Source: Gigaspora rosea
Lineage: Eukaryota > Glomeromycota > Glomeromycetes > Diversisporales > Gigasporaceae
Assembly: GCA_003550325.1 (NCBI GenBank)
Contig: QKWP01000434.1
Coordinates: forward strand, 25,386 to 89,385
DNA length: 64,000 bases
Direction: 5' to 3'
Program-made: the position numbers and the translations under genes
Shown here: one piece after another, positions 11,090 to 22,714 of the stretch
Position numbering within the stretch: position 1 is the stretch's first letter
Layout of the letters: each line of letters opens with the position of its first letter
Notes under the pieces: model-generated
What the model was told of the DNA's origin: nothing
The model's input: the letters and a program-made list of their open reading frames with translations, nothing else
Databases searched by the model: none

Positions 11090-11820
11090 TCACTGCTTCT
11101 CTCATATTGCCGATTATATACTTCCAAGTAGGTGCAAGAGCCTTGCCCAGATGATTATAACCTTATGGTTACTTCCTAAACCCTGGTGTCCTGAGATTAC
11201 CCACACAGTGGTAGGGGCCAAGCTATGCTTTACCCACTACTCTCAGTAATCTATTATATATTACTGCAGATATGCTATCTGGATTGGTTAGCAGATACTT
11301 TCCCTAAAGGTAAGTGAGCACTGGCTATATTGCGTAACTGGCCCAAGTGAAAACCACCCCTATCCTCAGCAAGCTAGCTCTCACTCCTCCTATATGACAT
11401 AGCTACTCCCAACTGGATTTCGTAATACATTTCTGTACTACTTCTAACTTCTTGTAAAGCAGTTGGTGTTCTACTGTTAGTTAGGCCAGGGAGCTTTATT
11501 TCGTACATTGTACTTCCCACTGGGTGATTTGTCATTTTGTTTGTATCCCCAATTCACAGATCTACCTCTATAGTAGTAGTTTCTTTCCAATTTAGGTTTG
11601 GTACCGATGCCAGAAGTGTTCCTTATCCAGTTTAGGCCAATTCTTTACTACAGATCCCTTTGTGTTCACCACTTTTCTTACCACTCGGGTTCATGTTATA
11701 GTTGTGTTACTCTTCCAATCAAGATTCTCAAGACTGCTTTAGGGTTGTTGGTGCTACTTTGTTTTTGCTCGCCAAGGAATTACTTGTACAACCTTAGTAT
11801 AACTGGTCCGTTATCTATAG
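11090..11820. other. GC-richer stretch of unknown origin
   Basis: Base composition is visibly less AT-rich than around it. No domain could be recognised on either strand. The minus strand has a broken, partly open frame between about 11560 and 11290. It may be a very old, diverged relative of the GC-rich retroposon at 50112-51147, but I could not align them convincingly. The 250-bp plus-strand frame ending at 11849 runs into the next element and is not a convincing gene. Confidence 0.35.
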
Positions 11821-13631
11821 TGCCAACAAAAAAAACTATTATGGAATGAATATTTAACCAAATAACTTAAAATTTTAAAAAGCAAATTTTAGCCTATTCT
11901 CTATTGATTATATAAGTGTGCAGCAACTTGTTTCATTTGAACCTGTAAAAATCTAGTCTGTGATAGTGATTTTTCTTTTTTCATCAAAATTAAAAATTTA
12001 GAATATTCCGAATCTGGAAGCAAATTGAAAAATTATTATAACTTCATCAATATTAATCTGTTTTTGATAAAATTTTAACTGAAGAATTTCGAATGCCTAT
12101 TCTATCAACTTATTTAGTTATATTTGGAGATTTCATTTTGAGAAAGTGCTTCTAGAAGCATTTGAAGTTTAGAGGAAAACTTGCGAAAGCGTATGTGTCC
12201 AAATTTACAAAAACATTAATATCTTCACAAGTTTTTAATACTTTTTTATAAAATTTGAGATTTTATTAGTCAATGATATGTGCTACAAGTCTTGTTATAA
12301 AATTTTTTTTAGTTAGCATAGTAAAATTTTTTGTAAATCATCACTAAACAGTGGGTTATTTTGAAAAAGCAAAAAAACATATTACAAAGAAGCTGCATTG
12401 AAATTATTTACAGGAACTTTCATCAAAGATATCTCCATGAGTTCTTAACCAAATTTGATGATAATTTTTTTATTTTAATTCTACAAATCCATAGAATTCA
12501 AATAAAAAATTTTTTAAAAATATTATGATTTTCAAAATTTTACAAATTGATTCTAACTTTGTGCTCTAAAAACTTTATTCAGCATATTAAAATACATTAT
12601 ACTGGTATATTTAATTTTATATTTCTTGAAAATTTTAGAGAAGATACTAACTACATAATAATCACTACAATTATTATATGAATTACTAACTAATTTGCTT
12701 AATGATAACCCCGCGCAATTGCATTACATAATTATTTGATTATTGACATACAATCATGATCAATGATCATAATACATTTGCAAGTTGCTATTGATACTAA
12801 AGCCTGATTACATGCCACAACTCCTTTTACTTATTTTCAATTATAATTATAATTTTGCTCTGTATAGCTATTAATAACTTGTTATATCTAAATCGATCAT
12901 CATCATCAGCAAATTTTATATATAGATATATATTGATTACTAACCAAGTGGATATATATCAATTACTAGACCCCCTGCCGATTACTATCGATAGTGATTA
13001 TAATCGATATATATCCATGATATAGTTAATAATCGATATATAACCAATATATATAGATAGTGATTATAATCGATATATATCGATATATAATCAATATACA
13101 ATACATCTGCATCATGATAATTATCTGCCCGATTATACAGTACAATAATTATATTATTAAAATTAAAATTTATTGATAAGCTTTGATACATATTCATGCT
13201 ATATACAAGTTTATTTTTAATAACTAATTGCCCAACTTCAAAATACAAATAGCAACAAAAAGTAGAACTAAATACAATACACTAATACAATACCGTGTTG
13301 TATTAGTGCTCAGAAAAGAAAAAAATCTCCAAAATCTTCCCAAAGATGAAAATCGATTAAACTACTACAAACTTCCAAAGTTCCTTTTATTTATATTTGA
13401 GAAAGTACCAAAAACCAAGTTACTAAGCAATGAGTCCCACCAACGATGACGACACTAAGATAGTGAAAGCACTTCCAAAGGCTCCAAAAATGACAACGAC
13501 GACAACGACACCAAAGCGACTTACCTAGTAAAAAAAACTACTCGAAGTATAAGACTTTGGGACTTATTTACCAACAAGAACATCAAGAGCCTAAAACCCT
13601 CAAACGATATCAACGAAACAGCAAAAGTAGA

Positions 13632-13762
13632 ACACCGTTATTTCACCACATGAATGCTGTCACTTCACCGTAAGAACGTTATCATTTTACCGCAAGAACG
13701 CCATTTTACTACAAAACGTCGTCATTTCACGACAAGAACAGCATCGCTTTACCGCAAGCCAT
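13632..13762. repeat. ~25-bp minisatellite (about 5 degenerate units)
   Basis: Units of the type TTTTACCGCAAGAACG plus a short linker repeat from about 13645 to 13760. Variants occur inverted at 8130-8255. Confidence 0.65.
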
Positions 13763-13965
13763 AATACCAAAAAACACAACAAAAACAAAAAAAAAAAAAA
13801 AAAAACATACTAAAAAAAAATACTTATCTTTATGTAGATTCGTGCAATCTACTTTTCGCCGGTAATAATTTACCATTCTCAAGAATGACATAAGGTAGAT
13901 GAGAAATCTCCACGATTCTTCTAATCCACTTGGGTCAACCTCTATGCCCAACAACATACCTGTAT

Positions 13966-14110
13966 ACTTTTAATTCTTCTTTGTTGGTCTAATTCCCGTC
14001 AGAAAGTTGCTTCCCGGTCGTTTCTTATTTGCAAATCATATTTTTGTCTTTGTTGTTCTTGTTTCCGAATGGCCTCTTCTGTTCTTCAGTTTCTTTCGGT
14101 TACCTGGTAG
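13966..14110 (-). pseudogene. Q/R/E-rich coding fragment, probably captured by the transposon
   Basis: Minus-strand reading gives EEAIRKQEQQRQKYDLQIRN, then DREATF-stop-RELDQQRRIKS, a coiled-coil-like run with two in-frame TGA codons, each just before an Arg. It ends at ATACAG/GTATGT, a good splice-donor context. The fragment lies wholly inside the 12904-14960 element. I do not recognise the parent gene. Low-complexity Q/R codons could mimic coding, so confidence is limited. Confidence 0.4.
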
Positions 14111-14479
14111 GTCGTAGGTTTTTCAAAGTCTAAAAGAAAAATAAATATGAAAAAAAATAAATAAGTAAAAAAAAAATAAATATAAAAAAAAAAATAAATA
14201 AAAACAAAATAAAATACACAAAAAAAAAATCGAACTAAAAAAAGAATAAGATCAAAAGATCAAAATAAAAAAAAGATCAAAAGGTCAAAATAAAAAAAAG
14301 ATCAAATTAATTAAAAACAAACCAAATCCGGTAGATCTATCTGCGCGCGAATTTTATTATTTTCCCGATGTAGATCGAAATCAAAGATACAAATTTTTCG
14401 CTTACATATAACGATTTATATCGAAAAATGATATATATTAATATAAAACGATTGAAATCTTTTCGCTATATATCGGCAA

Positions 14480-14850
14480 AGACTAGATATCGTTAAAAAG
14501 CAAACCTATCGATATATACAGGTAAATGATAGATATCGTTAAATAACTAATTGTCGATATATATCGATTATATTAATATCGATATAAATCATTTATTAGA
14601 TTCATATCGCGACCTATAACTATCGATATATAGCGATATTTTGTTAATTGTCGATATATATCAAATATTATTAATAGGTTATATATCGATAAATAACAAA
14701 TATCACTATATATCGATAGTAATAGGTCTGCTACATTGCGATATGAATCAAATAAATGATTTATATCGATATTAATATAATCGATATATATCGATAATTA
14801 GTTATTTAACGATATATATATCCTTTACCGGTATATATCGTTTTTTAGTT
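14480..14850. repeat. Large TATCGATA-rich inverted repeat (foldback)
   Basis: The arm at about 14500-14613 (CGTTAAATAACTAATTG, GATTATATTAATATCG, ATAAATCATTTATT, GATTCATATCGC) returns inverted at about 14737-14850, with a loop of roughly 120 bp. Both arms are made of TATCGATATATA words. It lies inside the CATCAGC element. Confidence 0.85.
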
Positions 14851-15181
14851 ATGTATCATTATTTAACTTAAATTATCGATATATGCCATTATTTTCTAAT
14901 CGATATGCATCAATTTATTGCTATATATCGATATGTATCTATATAAAAAATTTTCTGATGATAGTATGACTTAACTTGTTATAATAATTCTTGCAAAATG
15001 TGGATAAATTGCTAAAAATAAAATATAACATGTGTAAAATCTTAGTAATTCGACAAAATATCAATTATGACTCTTTTTAAAATTAACTTCAATTTGCTAA
15101 AATTTAAATTTGGACCTTAGATCAAATTTGAATCAATTTGCTAAAAAAAATATAACATATATCAGAGATGTCTAGTGTCCT

Positions 15182-15667
15182 GTCTAGGGGGTCAAGTGCT
15201 ACTATATGGGGGTACATAATGTTATTTATGGATGCCCCCTAAATTGTAGTAAATTAGCTAAATTACAAAATAGGGGCCTATTTTTTGTAATATTGTTTGT
15301 ATATTAAATATTATTAGCTTTTAAAGTTTGTGAAGCCTTTAGATGTTCTGCACTGTAGCATCTTTCATATTTTTAAAGGATTATTTTAACCAATCATATT
15401 ATATAGGGCGAGTCACTCATTTGACTTAAAGAACATAGTAAAAAATTGATCAACTTTAGTGGAAGATTCCCAATCCTCTGCTTCAAATTAAGAACTAAAA
15501 CTTTAAATAAAAGAGTATTAAATGCCAAAGAATATATATTTAAAATTTAAAGAAACTTTTATATGTATGCTTTTAAATAAATTCAATTTAAATAATTTTT
15601 TTGCATAATTTTATATAGAAAATTGGGCGAGTCAACTCATTTGATCTATAAGTAATTGCACTCAGTT
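15182..15667. other. Intergenic, no gene seen
   Basis: AT-rich sequence. It includes GGGCGAGTCACTCATTTGA (about 15407), echoed as GGGCGAGTCAACTCATTTGA (about 15625), so a diverged direct repeat about 220 bp apart flanks 15430-15620. Confidence 0.4.
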
Positions 15668-16652
15668 GGACATGTCTAAAGTTGCGAACTTTTCTCAAGG
15701 TAGTTACTACCCACGGCACTATGTCTATGACGTAGGTGACGTACTACCTTCAGCATCATATTGACGTATAGTAGTGACGTGACGTTTGACGTTTGCCACA
15801 ATGCCGTAGCAGGTGCCGCATGCCATAGATAATGTATGCCATATGCCGTAGAAGGTAATGTATAACATAATGTTTACTAATTTACTGCTGCATCTCATCT
15901 CTTATAAGATTAGTTGGCAGCACTAAGCTAGTATTAATGCTCCGCAGGTTCGATCTGAGGTCTGAATCCGTATCGTTGGAGCGACTTACATAAAAATGCT
16001 AAATTTTTTGGACACTATAGCTTACTACTTGCTACGGCATTATGGCATACATACATAGTATTATTCCATTATTTTCTTTTTGGGCATAGTATGGGAATTA
16101 TCATCGTGGCATAGGGAGCCCTTGACTCCCTGAGGGAGTTAAAGACTCTTAGTGGGAGTTAATAGCTCCCGGAAGGAGTAAAAGACTCCCAGAAAAAGTA
16201 AAAGACTCTCGGTAGGAGTTTAGACTCCAGATTAAACTCACAAATATATAAAAGGCGAATTTCAGCTTATGAAGGAAGGAAGAGAGTTAACAATTGTAAA
16301 TGGTATTAGTATTGTTGTAATCATTTGATGTATTGATTTATATTAATAAAAAGAAACCTTATAGCCCGTAATTATGTGTGTTAATTTATTGCTTTAAACC
16401 ATTTAACCTTAAACACTATTTGTTCACAATCGAAGCTAAATTGGTTTAAACCTTATAAAGCTCTCATCGATCGTAACAACGGCATACGTCACCTGTTATG
16501 GCATACGTCACTTATACGGCATACGTCACTTGCTATGGCATTACGGCAAACGTCACCTTCAACGTCTACGTCAATGTGACGCATTTGCCGTGACGTTTGA
16601 CGTGAGGTAGTTACCCTCTACTTGAGAAAAGTTCGCAACTTTAGACATGTCC
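15668..16652. mobile_element. TIR element GGACATGTCTAAAG, 985 bp
   Basis: The ends form an inverted repeat of about 32 bp (GGACATGTCTAAAGTTGCG, then AACTTTTCTCAAG). They are followed by many copies of TACGTCAC / GCATACGTCACTTG / CCGTGACGTTTGACG at both sub-terminal regions (15735-15870 and 16485-16610). No clear target duplication was found, so the superfamily is open. It has no transposase. It ends about 420 bp upstream of the BTB-BACK-TLDc gene. Confidence 0.8.
16105..16236. repeat. ~20-bp minisatellite (GACTCYYRGNRGGAGTTAAA)
   Basis: Five to six units of 'gactcccagaaaaagtaaaa' type follow one another inside the preceding element. Confidence 0.75.
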
Positions 16653-17068
16653 CTTGACTATTAACGTATATAAACGAATGAATTAACTTTAATAAAGAGA
16701 GATACAGGTAGAGAAGTTCCATTAGATTTTACTTAAGAAAAATAAAAGAAGTAAGCTAGTGTAGTGCTGAAGAGACCTTTATTCGAGTAAATCTCCAGAG
16801 TTAAATCTGTAAATTGGTTAAACACATACACACTCCCTCCTTTATAATGCCATATTTTAATCAGCATTATTTATACTGTACTAAATTTGATACCGCAATA
16901 AAAAACAATATTTAACAATTACCAACCCAATTTTATAGGGTCCTTGGACGACCCCTACCCTAAATGGGATCTATAATATGCAGTGTAACTATTTCCAGTA
17001 TATTTTAAACGCGTTTGTAAAACAATTTCGTGATTAAAACAATTTCGCGATTTCACACGTATTTCAAA

Positions 17069-18628
17069 ATGAAAATAAATCACTTTGAAAAGCTTTCTAT
17101 TGATTATCTTGAACTTCTTAATGATGAGGAAGGTTTTAACGTTATTATTAACGTTGGTGAAGTTCCAAATATTAAAATCTTCCATGCACACTCGGGGATT
17201 TTAAAACAAAGGTCTTCATATTTTCAAAAAGAATTGATGAACATCAACAAAGATCAAAATAACATTAAAACAATTCATATCAGAAACGTATCTATTCAAC
17301 ATTTTGAATTAATTATTAAGTAAGCCATTTATAAAAAATATCAAATCTTTTAAAGTGTAAGGAAATAATTTAAATTATTAATCATTTAATTCATAAAAAG
17401 GTATATTTACGGAGGAACAATTTTATTGGAAATTCTTGACGAACCATTTATCCTTGAACTCATGCTCGTTGCTCATATATTCTTCCTTGAAGAATTAGTT
17501 AAACATCTTGAGGCTTATTTGATTAAAGAAAACGTCTACTGGCTCCGTTCAAATATTTCACGTGTTCATCAATTAAGCTTTCAGAATATTTATCTTCAAG
17601 GATTGCGAAAATGGTGTAACGAAACCTTAGCAAGAGAACCTGGAAAAGTTTTTAACACTGAAGGTTTCATCTCACTCCAAGAAAATGCATTAATCTCGCT
17701 CATCGGTCGTGATGATTTACAAATGACTGAAATAGAGGTTTGGAATGCGGTTATTAAATGGGGAATTGCTCAAATCCCTGGCTTATCCGATGATCCTAAG
17801 GATTGGTTTCATGAAAATCTCCAAGCCCTAAAGACTATCTTGCAACATTGTTTGCCCCTTATACGCTATTTTCAAATTTCAGCAGATGACATTACAAAAA
17901 ATGTACAACCATACCAGCAAATTTTAGATGAAGAGCTTTGGAATGATATTACCAAAAAACTCAAGCATCCTAATAGTCGAATATTGTCGATTGTTCTTCC
18001 TCCTCGTATAATTTTGCCTCCATTTAGGGCGATTGATCAATTTTCAAGGGTTATTAATGAAGTAGATGCCGCAGAAATTGCTTCATGGATTGATTGGAAA
18101 GCTGAGTCATATTCGGTAGCAAACAATCCTTATAGCTTTAACTTACTTTTTCGTGGAAGTAGAGATGGTTTTACTAGTAAAGCATTTTGGGAATTATGTG
18201 ATAGAGAAGAGGACCTCGTTGTAGTTGTAAAAGTTGAAGGCACTGATGAAATCCTTGGCGGATATAATTCTATTGGATGGGATAGACCCGACTTTTCTAT
18301 TAGAGAAGACGAGTTTCCTTGTGGAGAATTTGAAATATGCGATGACAGTTTCATTTTTTCTTTGAAAAATAGTACTCTTCAAAAATCTATTTTAAGTCGT
18401 GTAGAAGGTATACGACATGCAATTTATAATGAACATGATTATGGCCCGTGTTTTGGTGGTGATCCTTATGGTTATAAGTTTGACCTTCTTATTTTCGATG
18501 AAGATGGGAAATGTTCTTGTCAGCACTCAACATATAGAAAACCAATTAGAAAAAATACACGTGGTTTGTCAAACACGTCATTTTCTATTGAAGAATGTGA
18601 AATATTCCAAGTTGTAAAAAAATCTTAA
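17069..18628 (+). CDS. BTB-BACK-TLDc domain protein (one intron)
   Basis: Exon 1 is 17069-17319 and exon 2 is 17401-18628. The 81-bp intron starts GTAAGC and ends AAAAAG; splicing restores K-YIYGG in frame. The product is about 492 residues. Residues 10-115 form a BTB/POZ domain (FNVIINVGE, FHAHSGILKQRSSYF, FELIIKYIYGG), used for dimerisation and binding Cullin-3 in this family. Residues 130-230 are a BACK domain (SLQENALISLIGRDDLQMTE). Residues 300-492 are a TLDc domain (INEVDAAEIASWID, LLFRGSRDGF, EILGGYNSIGW). The ATG at 17069 is chosen because the upstream GTG at 17030 is not a eukaryotic start. This domain order is greatly expanded in Rhizophagus. A substrate-adaptor role in ubiquitination is family knowledge, not proven here. 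No inactivating change is seen. Confidence 0.93.
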
Positions 18629-18689
18629 ATAGCAACTTTTTGTCATAAAATAAATAGGTTATAAACGTTTATTAGAATAAACTTCCATT

Positions 18690-19570
18690 TGTAGTTATTA
18701 GCCCACAATAGAACACAAGTAAGGTCCGTGGGTAGGCCTACAAACGCTAGGTTAGGGTATTGATTTTTGAGCCTTATAGCGAGCGTAAGGGCTTTAAAAT
18801 TGAGTTTTTACACAAAAGAGTAGGACCAGGAGGAAGGTCCATGTGCGGTTATACCGGTGGGTCCGTGTTAGGGTATCGGTTTCCGGGTCTTAAGGCAAGA
18901 GTAAAGACTTGGAATGGGTACGCCCCAGACGAATAGATTAGTTGCGCAACCAAAATTCAGCAGATCGACCGAACTTCTGGATCGGAATGGTGAATTTGCC
19001 TAAAATTGCTAATAAACCAGCAGTCCACTATCTGCTATTAAGTAAAGTTGTTCAGACGCTAATTTTGCTATCATATATCATAGCTCGTTAGTACTATTGC
19101 TTAATGCCGACCCTAAGTTTGGCCGGTCTGCTGAAATCAGTCAAGTTATAAAATTCATAGTCGCACAATTAAATACTAACAGAACAAAATACAATAAGAA
19201 TTTTGATTGCGCGATTACTAGTATTCCGCAGAACCGAACCGAAGAACCGGAATCGACCTGGAACTGACCCTCGGTTCGGTTATTTTTTGAAAATTTCGAA
19301 TCTAGGTTTTTTGTTGGACTTGAACCAAAATCAAATAACGCATGTTGATTGGCTATATTTCGGGGCTACGGGTTGGCTCCAACTTTTTTCTGTTTCGGGA
19401 CCTTATTTGGACTCAACCTGATTTTTTGGTTTTGGACCCGAAAAACACTACTATCCCCTAGTGGATTGATTAATGGATTGATTAGTGGAGCAACCAAATT
19501 TCAACAGATCAAGCAAAAATTTAGGGTCGGGAATAGGCCGGAACTAGGCTGGATTAAACAATAATACCAT
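18690..19570. other. Degenerate hAT-like repeats, no intact gene
   Basis: 18715-18920 (GGGTAGGCCTACAAA, GGGTATCGGTTTCCGGG, AAGGCAAGAG) is a diverged relative of the end of the hAT-like element at 38344-39407. 19210-19455 starts TAGTATTCCGCAGAACC and ends with inverted AGTGTTTTTCGGGTCC, a possible hAT-like unit, but its flanks do not match. 18950 and 19490 share GCAACCAAA-TTCA-CAGATC phrases. Confidence 0.45.
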
Positions 19571-19574
19571 CCGA

Positions 19575-19680
19575 GTTGGTAAAATTTTTCAAATCGATTA
19601 GTTGCCGACTACAGTTGCAACTAATCGATTACGGGTTGTTTAATTGTTTAATTGTAAGTTGTATAGTACAAAAAATATTT
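19575..19680. mobile_element. Fragment of the TAGTGTTCC hAT-like left end
   Basis: CGATTAGTTGCCGACTACAG and TTGCAACTAATCGATTACGG correspond to 1720-1770 (CAGTTAGTTGCCAACTATAG), including the following GTAAGTTGTATA-ACA. Only this sub-terminal piece is present. Confidence 0.6.
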
Positions 19681-19699
19681 CATCTACTGTATAAATTTG

Positions 19700-19857
19700 T
19701 AGTAACGGTAACTTACAGGTTTAACAAAGCATTAGAAATTAAACCAAATAATGGATTTACATCAAGATGCACTTATACAAATAAATCAGATGTTAAATCG
19801 CTTCCAGATTATCATTACAAATTTGAACCATCATATCCACCGATTTGGTTTGATTGA
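19700..19857 (+). pseudogene. TPR fragment
   Basis: The frame reads FNKALEIKPNNGFTSR, which matches the second helix of a TPR (consensus LNKALEIxPNNxxALR in this genome's TPR proteins), followed by an unfamiliar tail ending EPSYPPIWFD and a stop. TTACAG just upstream could be a splice acceptor. With one helix only and no neighbouring repeats, it is a remnant. Confidence 0.55.
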
Positions 19858-20202
19858 GAATTATTTGCTGTTAAAATTTATTGCAAAATGAGTTTTTACA
19901 ACAACAGTCGCTGAAAATAAGTTAAAAAGGTATATTGCTTTCGAATTCACCCCTACCCATTCATTATACAACTGATTGTTCAATAACAAACCAATCCTTC
20001 ATACCCGAAAATACCTGAAAATACCTGCCTGACCTTTCTCAGCTTGGCGTAGCTTTTTTAATGTTTACCTCATATAGAGGCCAAAAAAACTATTTTATTT
20101 GAATGTTTCATTTGTTATTCTTCAATAGCAGAAGTTTGTGTAATGGTTTATCGAAAAAAGACCCCTAAAAATCAAATCGGTGGATATGGACATGGTATAA
20201 AC

Positions 20203-20353
20203 TAGAGAAGGGCAAAAAGCAAAACTTTTTCATTTTAGCATGCACATGCGTGCATGCATGCATGCATGTTTTGACCAAAGTTATGATTTAATTTCTTAAT
20301 GCTGGCCAGAATTAACTGCATGCATGCATGCAGTCATGCAGTGCCTATCTCTA
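20203..20353. mobile_element. hAT-like MITE, 151 bp (TAGAGA ends)
   Basis: The ends are TAGAGAAGGGCA and, inverted, TAGAGATAGGCA. The exact 8-bp duplication GTATAAAC flanks it (20195-20202 and 20354-20361). Sub-terminal GCATGCATGCATG runs on both sides make it a strong hairpin. Confidence 0.88.
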
Positions 20354-20995
20354 GTATAAACCAACCTTATAGCGACATTTCATAGGGCTGTAGCCTTATG
20401 TATTAGGTTTTGAATTTAAATAAGTTAATACTGCAACTTATACTGTATTATCATCAAAATAATTTATATTATAAGACATTATACAGTATATTAAACCTCA
20501 ATACGAAGAGGTGACATCCAATATTTCTGTTACATCACGAGATTACCTAATTTTTCTGATTTTTATTTAAAATCAATTGATATTATAGTTAGAGTTAGAT
20601 TATGAATAGAGAGAGTAATTTATATATAGCAAAATTGTATTTCAGACATTTTACTTAGTAAGCCAAGACCGGTTTAGATAGCTGTTTTTTATATTATTTA
20701 TGTTTTTGTCCTTGTTGTTTCACTTTGTTTTGTTCAGACAGATCCGGGTTTAGAGATTGTACACATTGGAAAAACCTCTCTACCCGGTTACTATTAAATT
20801 ACCCGGATATCCAGATAAATTACTATTTCACACAATTGCAAGTTCTACCTGGGTACAATCACTATCCGGTTTATATATTGAGCAATCTCATGATGTACCT
20901 AGACCTCTGTATTTAGAGAACATTGATTTCAGACAGGGTTAATCAAAATTTCATGATTTTGATTGGTCAAAAGTAACAGATGACTAACGGTGATG
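20354..20995. other. Intergenic; possible unrecognised coding fragment 20750-20940
   Basis: 20757-20942 is an open frame (…LYPVTIKLPGYPDKLLFH…LYLENIDFRQG) with protein-like composition but no recognisable domain. It runs into a dispersed repeat (CATGATTTTGATTGGTCAA) related to 29430 and 43390, into which the Tc1 element at 20998 is inserted. Confidence 0.35.
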
Positions 20996-20997
20996 TA

Positions 20998-22381
20998 CAC
21001 TCCCCTGACAGTGATCACTGGAATTTTATTATTTACAGAATGACGATCTTTTTTTACAAGTTTTACGATTGCAATTTCTCAACAACCCACTTATCAATTT
21101 GGGTTAGTTTTTTTTTATTTAATAGTTATGTAACCAAACTTTTATTTACAAAAATCAATATCAGGTAGGATACAAGTTTGCTTTAATTACAGCAAGAACA
21201 CGACAAGGCATACTTTCAACAAGGGTTCTAAAAATCGAACCATCTAAACCAAACCACTCATCCTGCAGCAAACAGAACAGTTCCGACTCATTGCTTGGTA
21301 GGGGAACACGCTTACGGACACGACGCTCCAATTCATCCCAAATATGTTCGATGGGGTTGAGGTCAGGGCTGTATGACGGGCAAGGAAGTAGATCGACTTC
21401 ATTTTCTTCAAACCATTGCTTTGTAGATTTTGCAGTGTGAATTTTCGCATTGTCATCTTGAAAAAGATAATTTTTTTTCCAACAATATTTTCTAGACCTT
21501 CTAAATAAGGCAGCAAACAATCGTAGAGAACCTCGGTATAGTCCTTCGCATTCATATTGCCAAAAACCCGAACTAAAGGCCCAGGACCATACATACTAAA
21601 GCAGCCCCAGACCATTACACCTTTTCTTCCCGATCTGAAAGTTGGAACCAAACAATCTATATCGTATTTTTCCTTTGGTTCTCTCCAAACATAAACGCAA
21701 CCATCCCTCCAAACACTTCAAATCGTGATTCATCACTCCAAACGATATTTTTCCACCTTTTATTCCAATATTCTCTTTTTTTAGCCCACCTCAACTGACT
21801 TGCACAGGAGTCTTCATTCACAAATGGTTTTCTTTTTCCAACTCAGCCAAAAAACCCTACTTCATGAAGGTGACGTTGTACATTACGTGTAGACACTTCA
21901 ACAGATGTTGCTTCAACAAATTTATTCATCAAACATTCAAATTAGTCTTTCTATCTTGCTTTAAAAGATGTACGAGGTGACGGGTACCACGTTCAGTAAT
22001 TTTAAGGGGCGCCCCAGGACGAGGAAAAGGTTTAACGTGCCCGGTCTTTTTGTAATAATTAACAATATCATAGACGGTGCTTTTGGGAAAGATCAAGCTT
22101 CTTACGATTTTTGCTGGCCTCACACCACTGTGCCAAACACCAATAATTTGGTTATGTTGCTCTACAGTAAGTTTCTTCCTTTGTACCATGATAAAAAAAG
22201 AAAAAAAACTGGGAAAAAAAATAAAAATAAAGTCTAATAGGCTAACTACTTATAAAACTGTAAAAAAAATTTGGTGCTTTTTTGGCAGAATTTGGTTGGA
22301 AAAAAATTTTTTGTTTTGATGAGTCATAACTGTCGATCATGTATAAATTTGAAAATTCCGGTGATCACTGTCAGGGAATTG
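20998..22381 (-). mobile_element. Tc1-type transposon, 1.38 kb, complete ends
   Basis: The inverted ends CACTCCCCTGACAGTGATCA and CAATTCCCTGACAGTGATCA match over about 30 bp with three differences. TA flanks both sides (20996-20997 and 22382-22383). Length, TA target and DD34E transposase fit the Tc1/mariner superfamily. The transposase (next entry) is on the minus strand and broken, so the copy cannot move on its own. Confidence 0.95.
21161..22189 (-). pseudogene. Tc1 transposase, DD34E, inactivated
   Basis: The start is ATG at 22189 (MVQRKKLTVEQHNQIIGVWH), a helix-turn-helix DNA-binding part. The catalytic core has SDES (first Asp, about 21732-21734), FQDDNAKIH (second Asp) and SPDLNPIEHIW (Glu). 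Exactly 34 residues separate the second Asp and the Glu. The frame is broken by apparent single-base indels near 21930, 21705 and 21475 (the last in a T run), and by TGA at 21843-21845 where Arg is expected (GFFG-stop-VGKRKP). The stop is TGA at 21161. All catalytic residues survive; the damage is frame loss. It would cut and paste its own element at TA sites in the nucleus. Confidence 0.93.
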
Positions 22382-22714
22382 TACTTTAACGTTATCTGTT
22401 ATCTCGATTTTTTATTATAAAATTGAAAATGTAAACTATATTAAAATTTACCCAAATCTAATAAAAACTCATTTTTTGCTTTGGGGATAGTTTCCATCCT
22501 TTCTATTCTTTCTACTGCAAGCACTCCATTTGATCAAATATCTTACGAATCATGAGCCATATCTCAACCAACCTAATTCAAATACTAAATACTTATCCTA
22601 AAAAGCTTGATAGAATGGTTTTATAACACAACAATAAAGAGTCTTTAGGATAATTATTTATACAGCTATAAGGAGTTTTTAAAATAATTATTTATCACTA
22701 ACTATAAAGAGCTA
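22382..22714. other. Intergenic, no gene seen
   Basis: AT-rich. It contains short near-duplicates of AATAATTATTTATxxACxAACTATAA(A)GAG near 22648 and 22683, and the TA target of the next element. Confidence 0.45.

Larger units (their letters stand above)
12904..14960. mobile_element. CATCAGC-type DNA element, 2.06 kb
   Basis: The ends are CATCAGCAAATTTTATATAT and, inverted, CATCAGAAAATTTTTTATAT. Comparison with the empty site in the element at 25.4 kb gives a 2-bp AT duplication. The interior contains TATCGATA-rich foldback arms, a 25-bp minisatellite and what looks like a captured coding fragment. It shares the CATCAGC terminus with 22715-24755, though the interiors differ. Confidence 0.78.
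11821..15181 (-). mobile_element. AGGACCC-type hAT-like element, inverted, with nested insertion
   Basis: The segments 11830-12900 and 14961-15181 are the inverted equivalent of 25219-27230. The right end ...GATGTCTAGTGTCCT inverts to AGGACACTAGACATC, the family terminus. The left end is truncated near 11821. A 2.06-kb CATCAGC element is inserted at 12904-14960; without it the flanks rejoin exactly as in the uninterrupted copy at 25430-25460. Non-coding. Confidence 0.8.

Noticed and set aside
11598..11849. 83-codon frame on the + strand
   Set aside because: No recognisable domain, and it crosses the boundary into the transposon at about 11821.
15907..15980. tRNA/SINE-like phrase GCAGGTTCGATCTGAGG
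   Set aside because: No matching upstream box and no tail or target duplication; lies inside the GGACATGTC element.
18130..18382. Minus-strand frames opposite the TLDc domain
   Set aside because: Shadows of the real plus-strand coding sequence.
19210..19455. Possible hAT-like unit with TAGTATTCC / AGTGTTTTT ends
   Set aside because: Inverted ends are weak and no 8-bp duplication was found.
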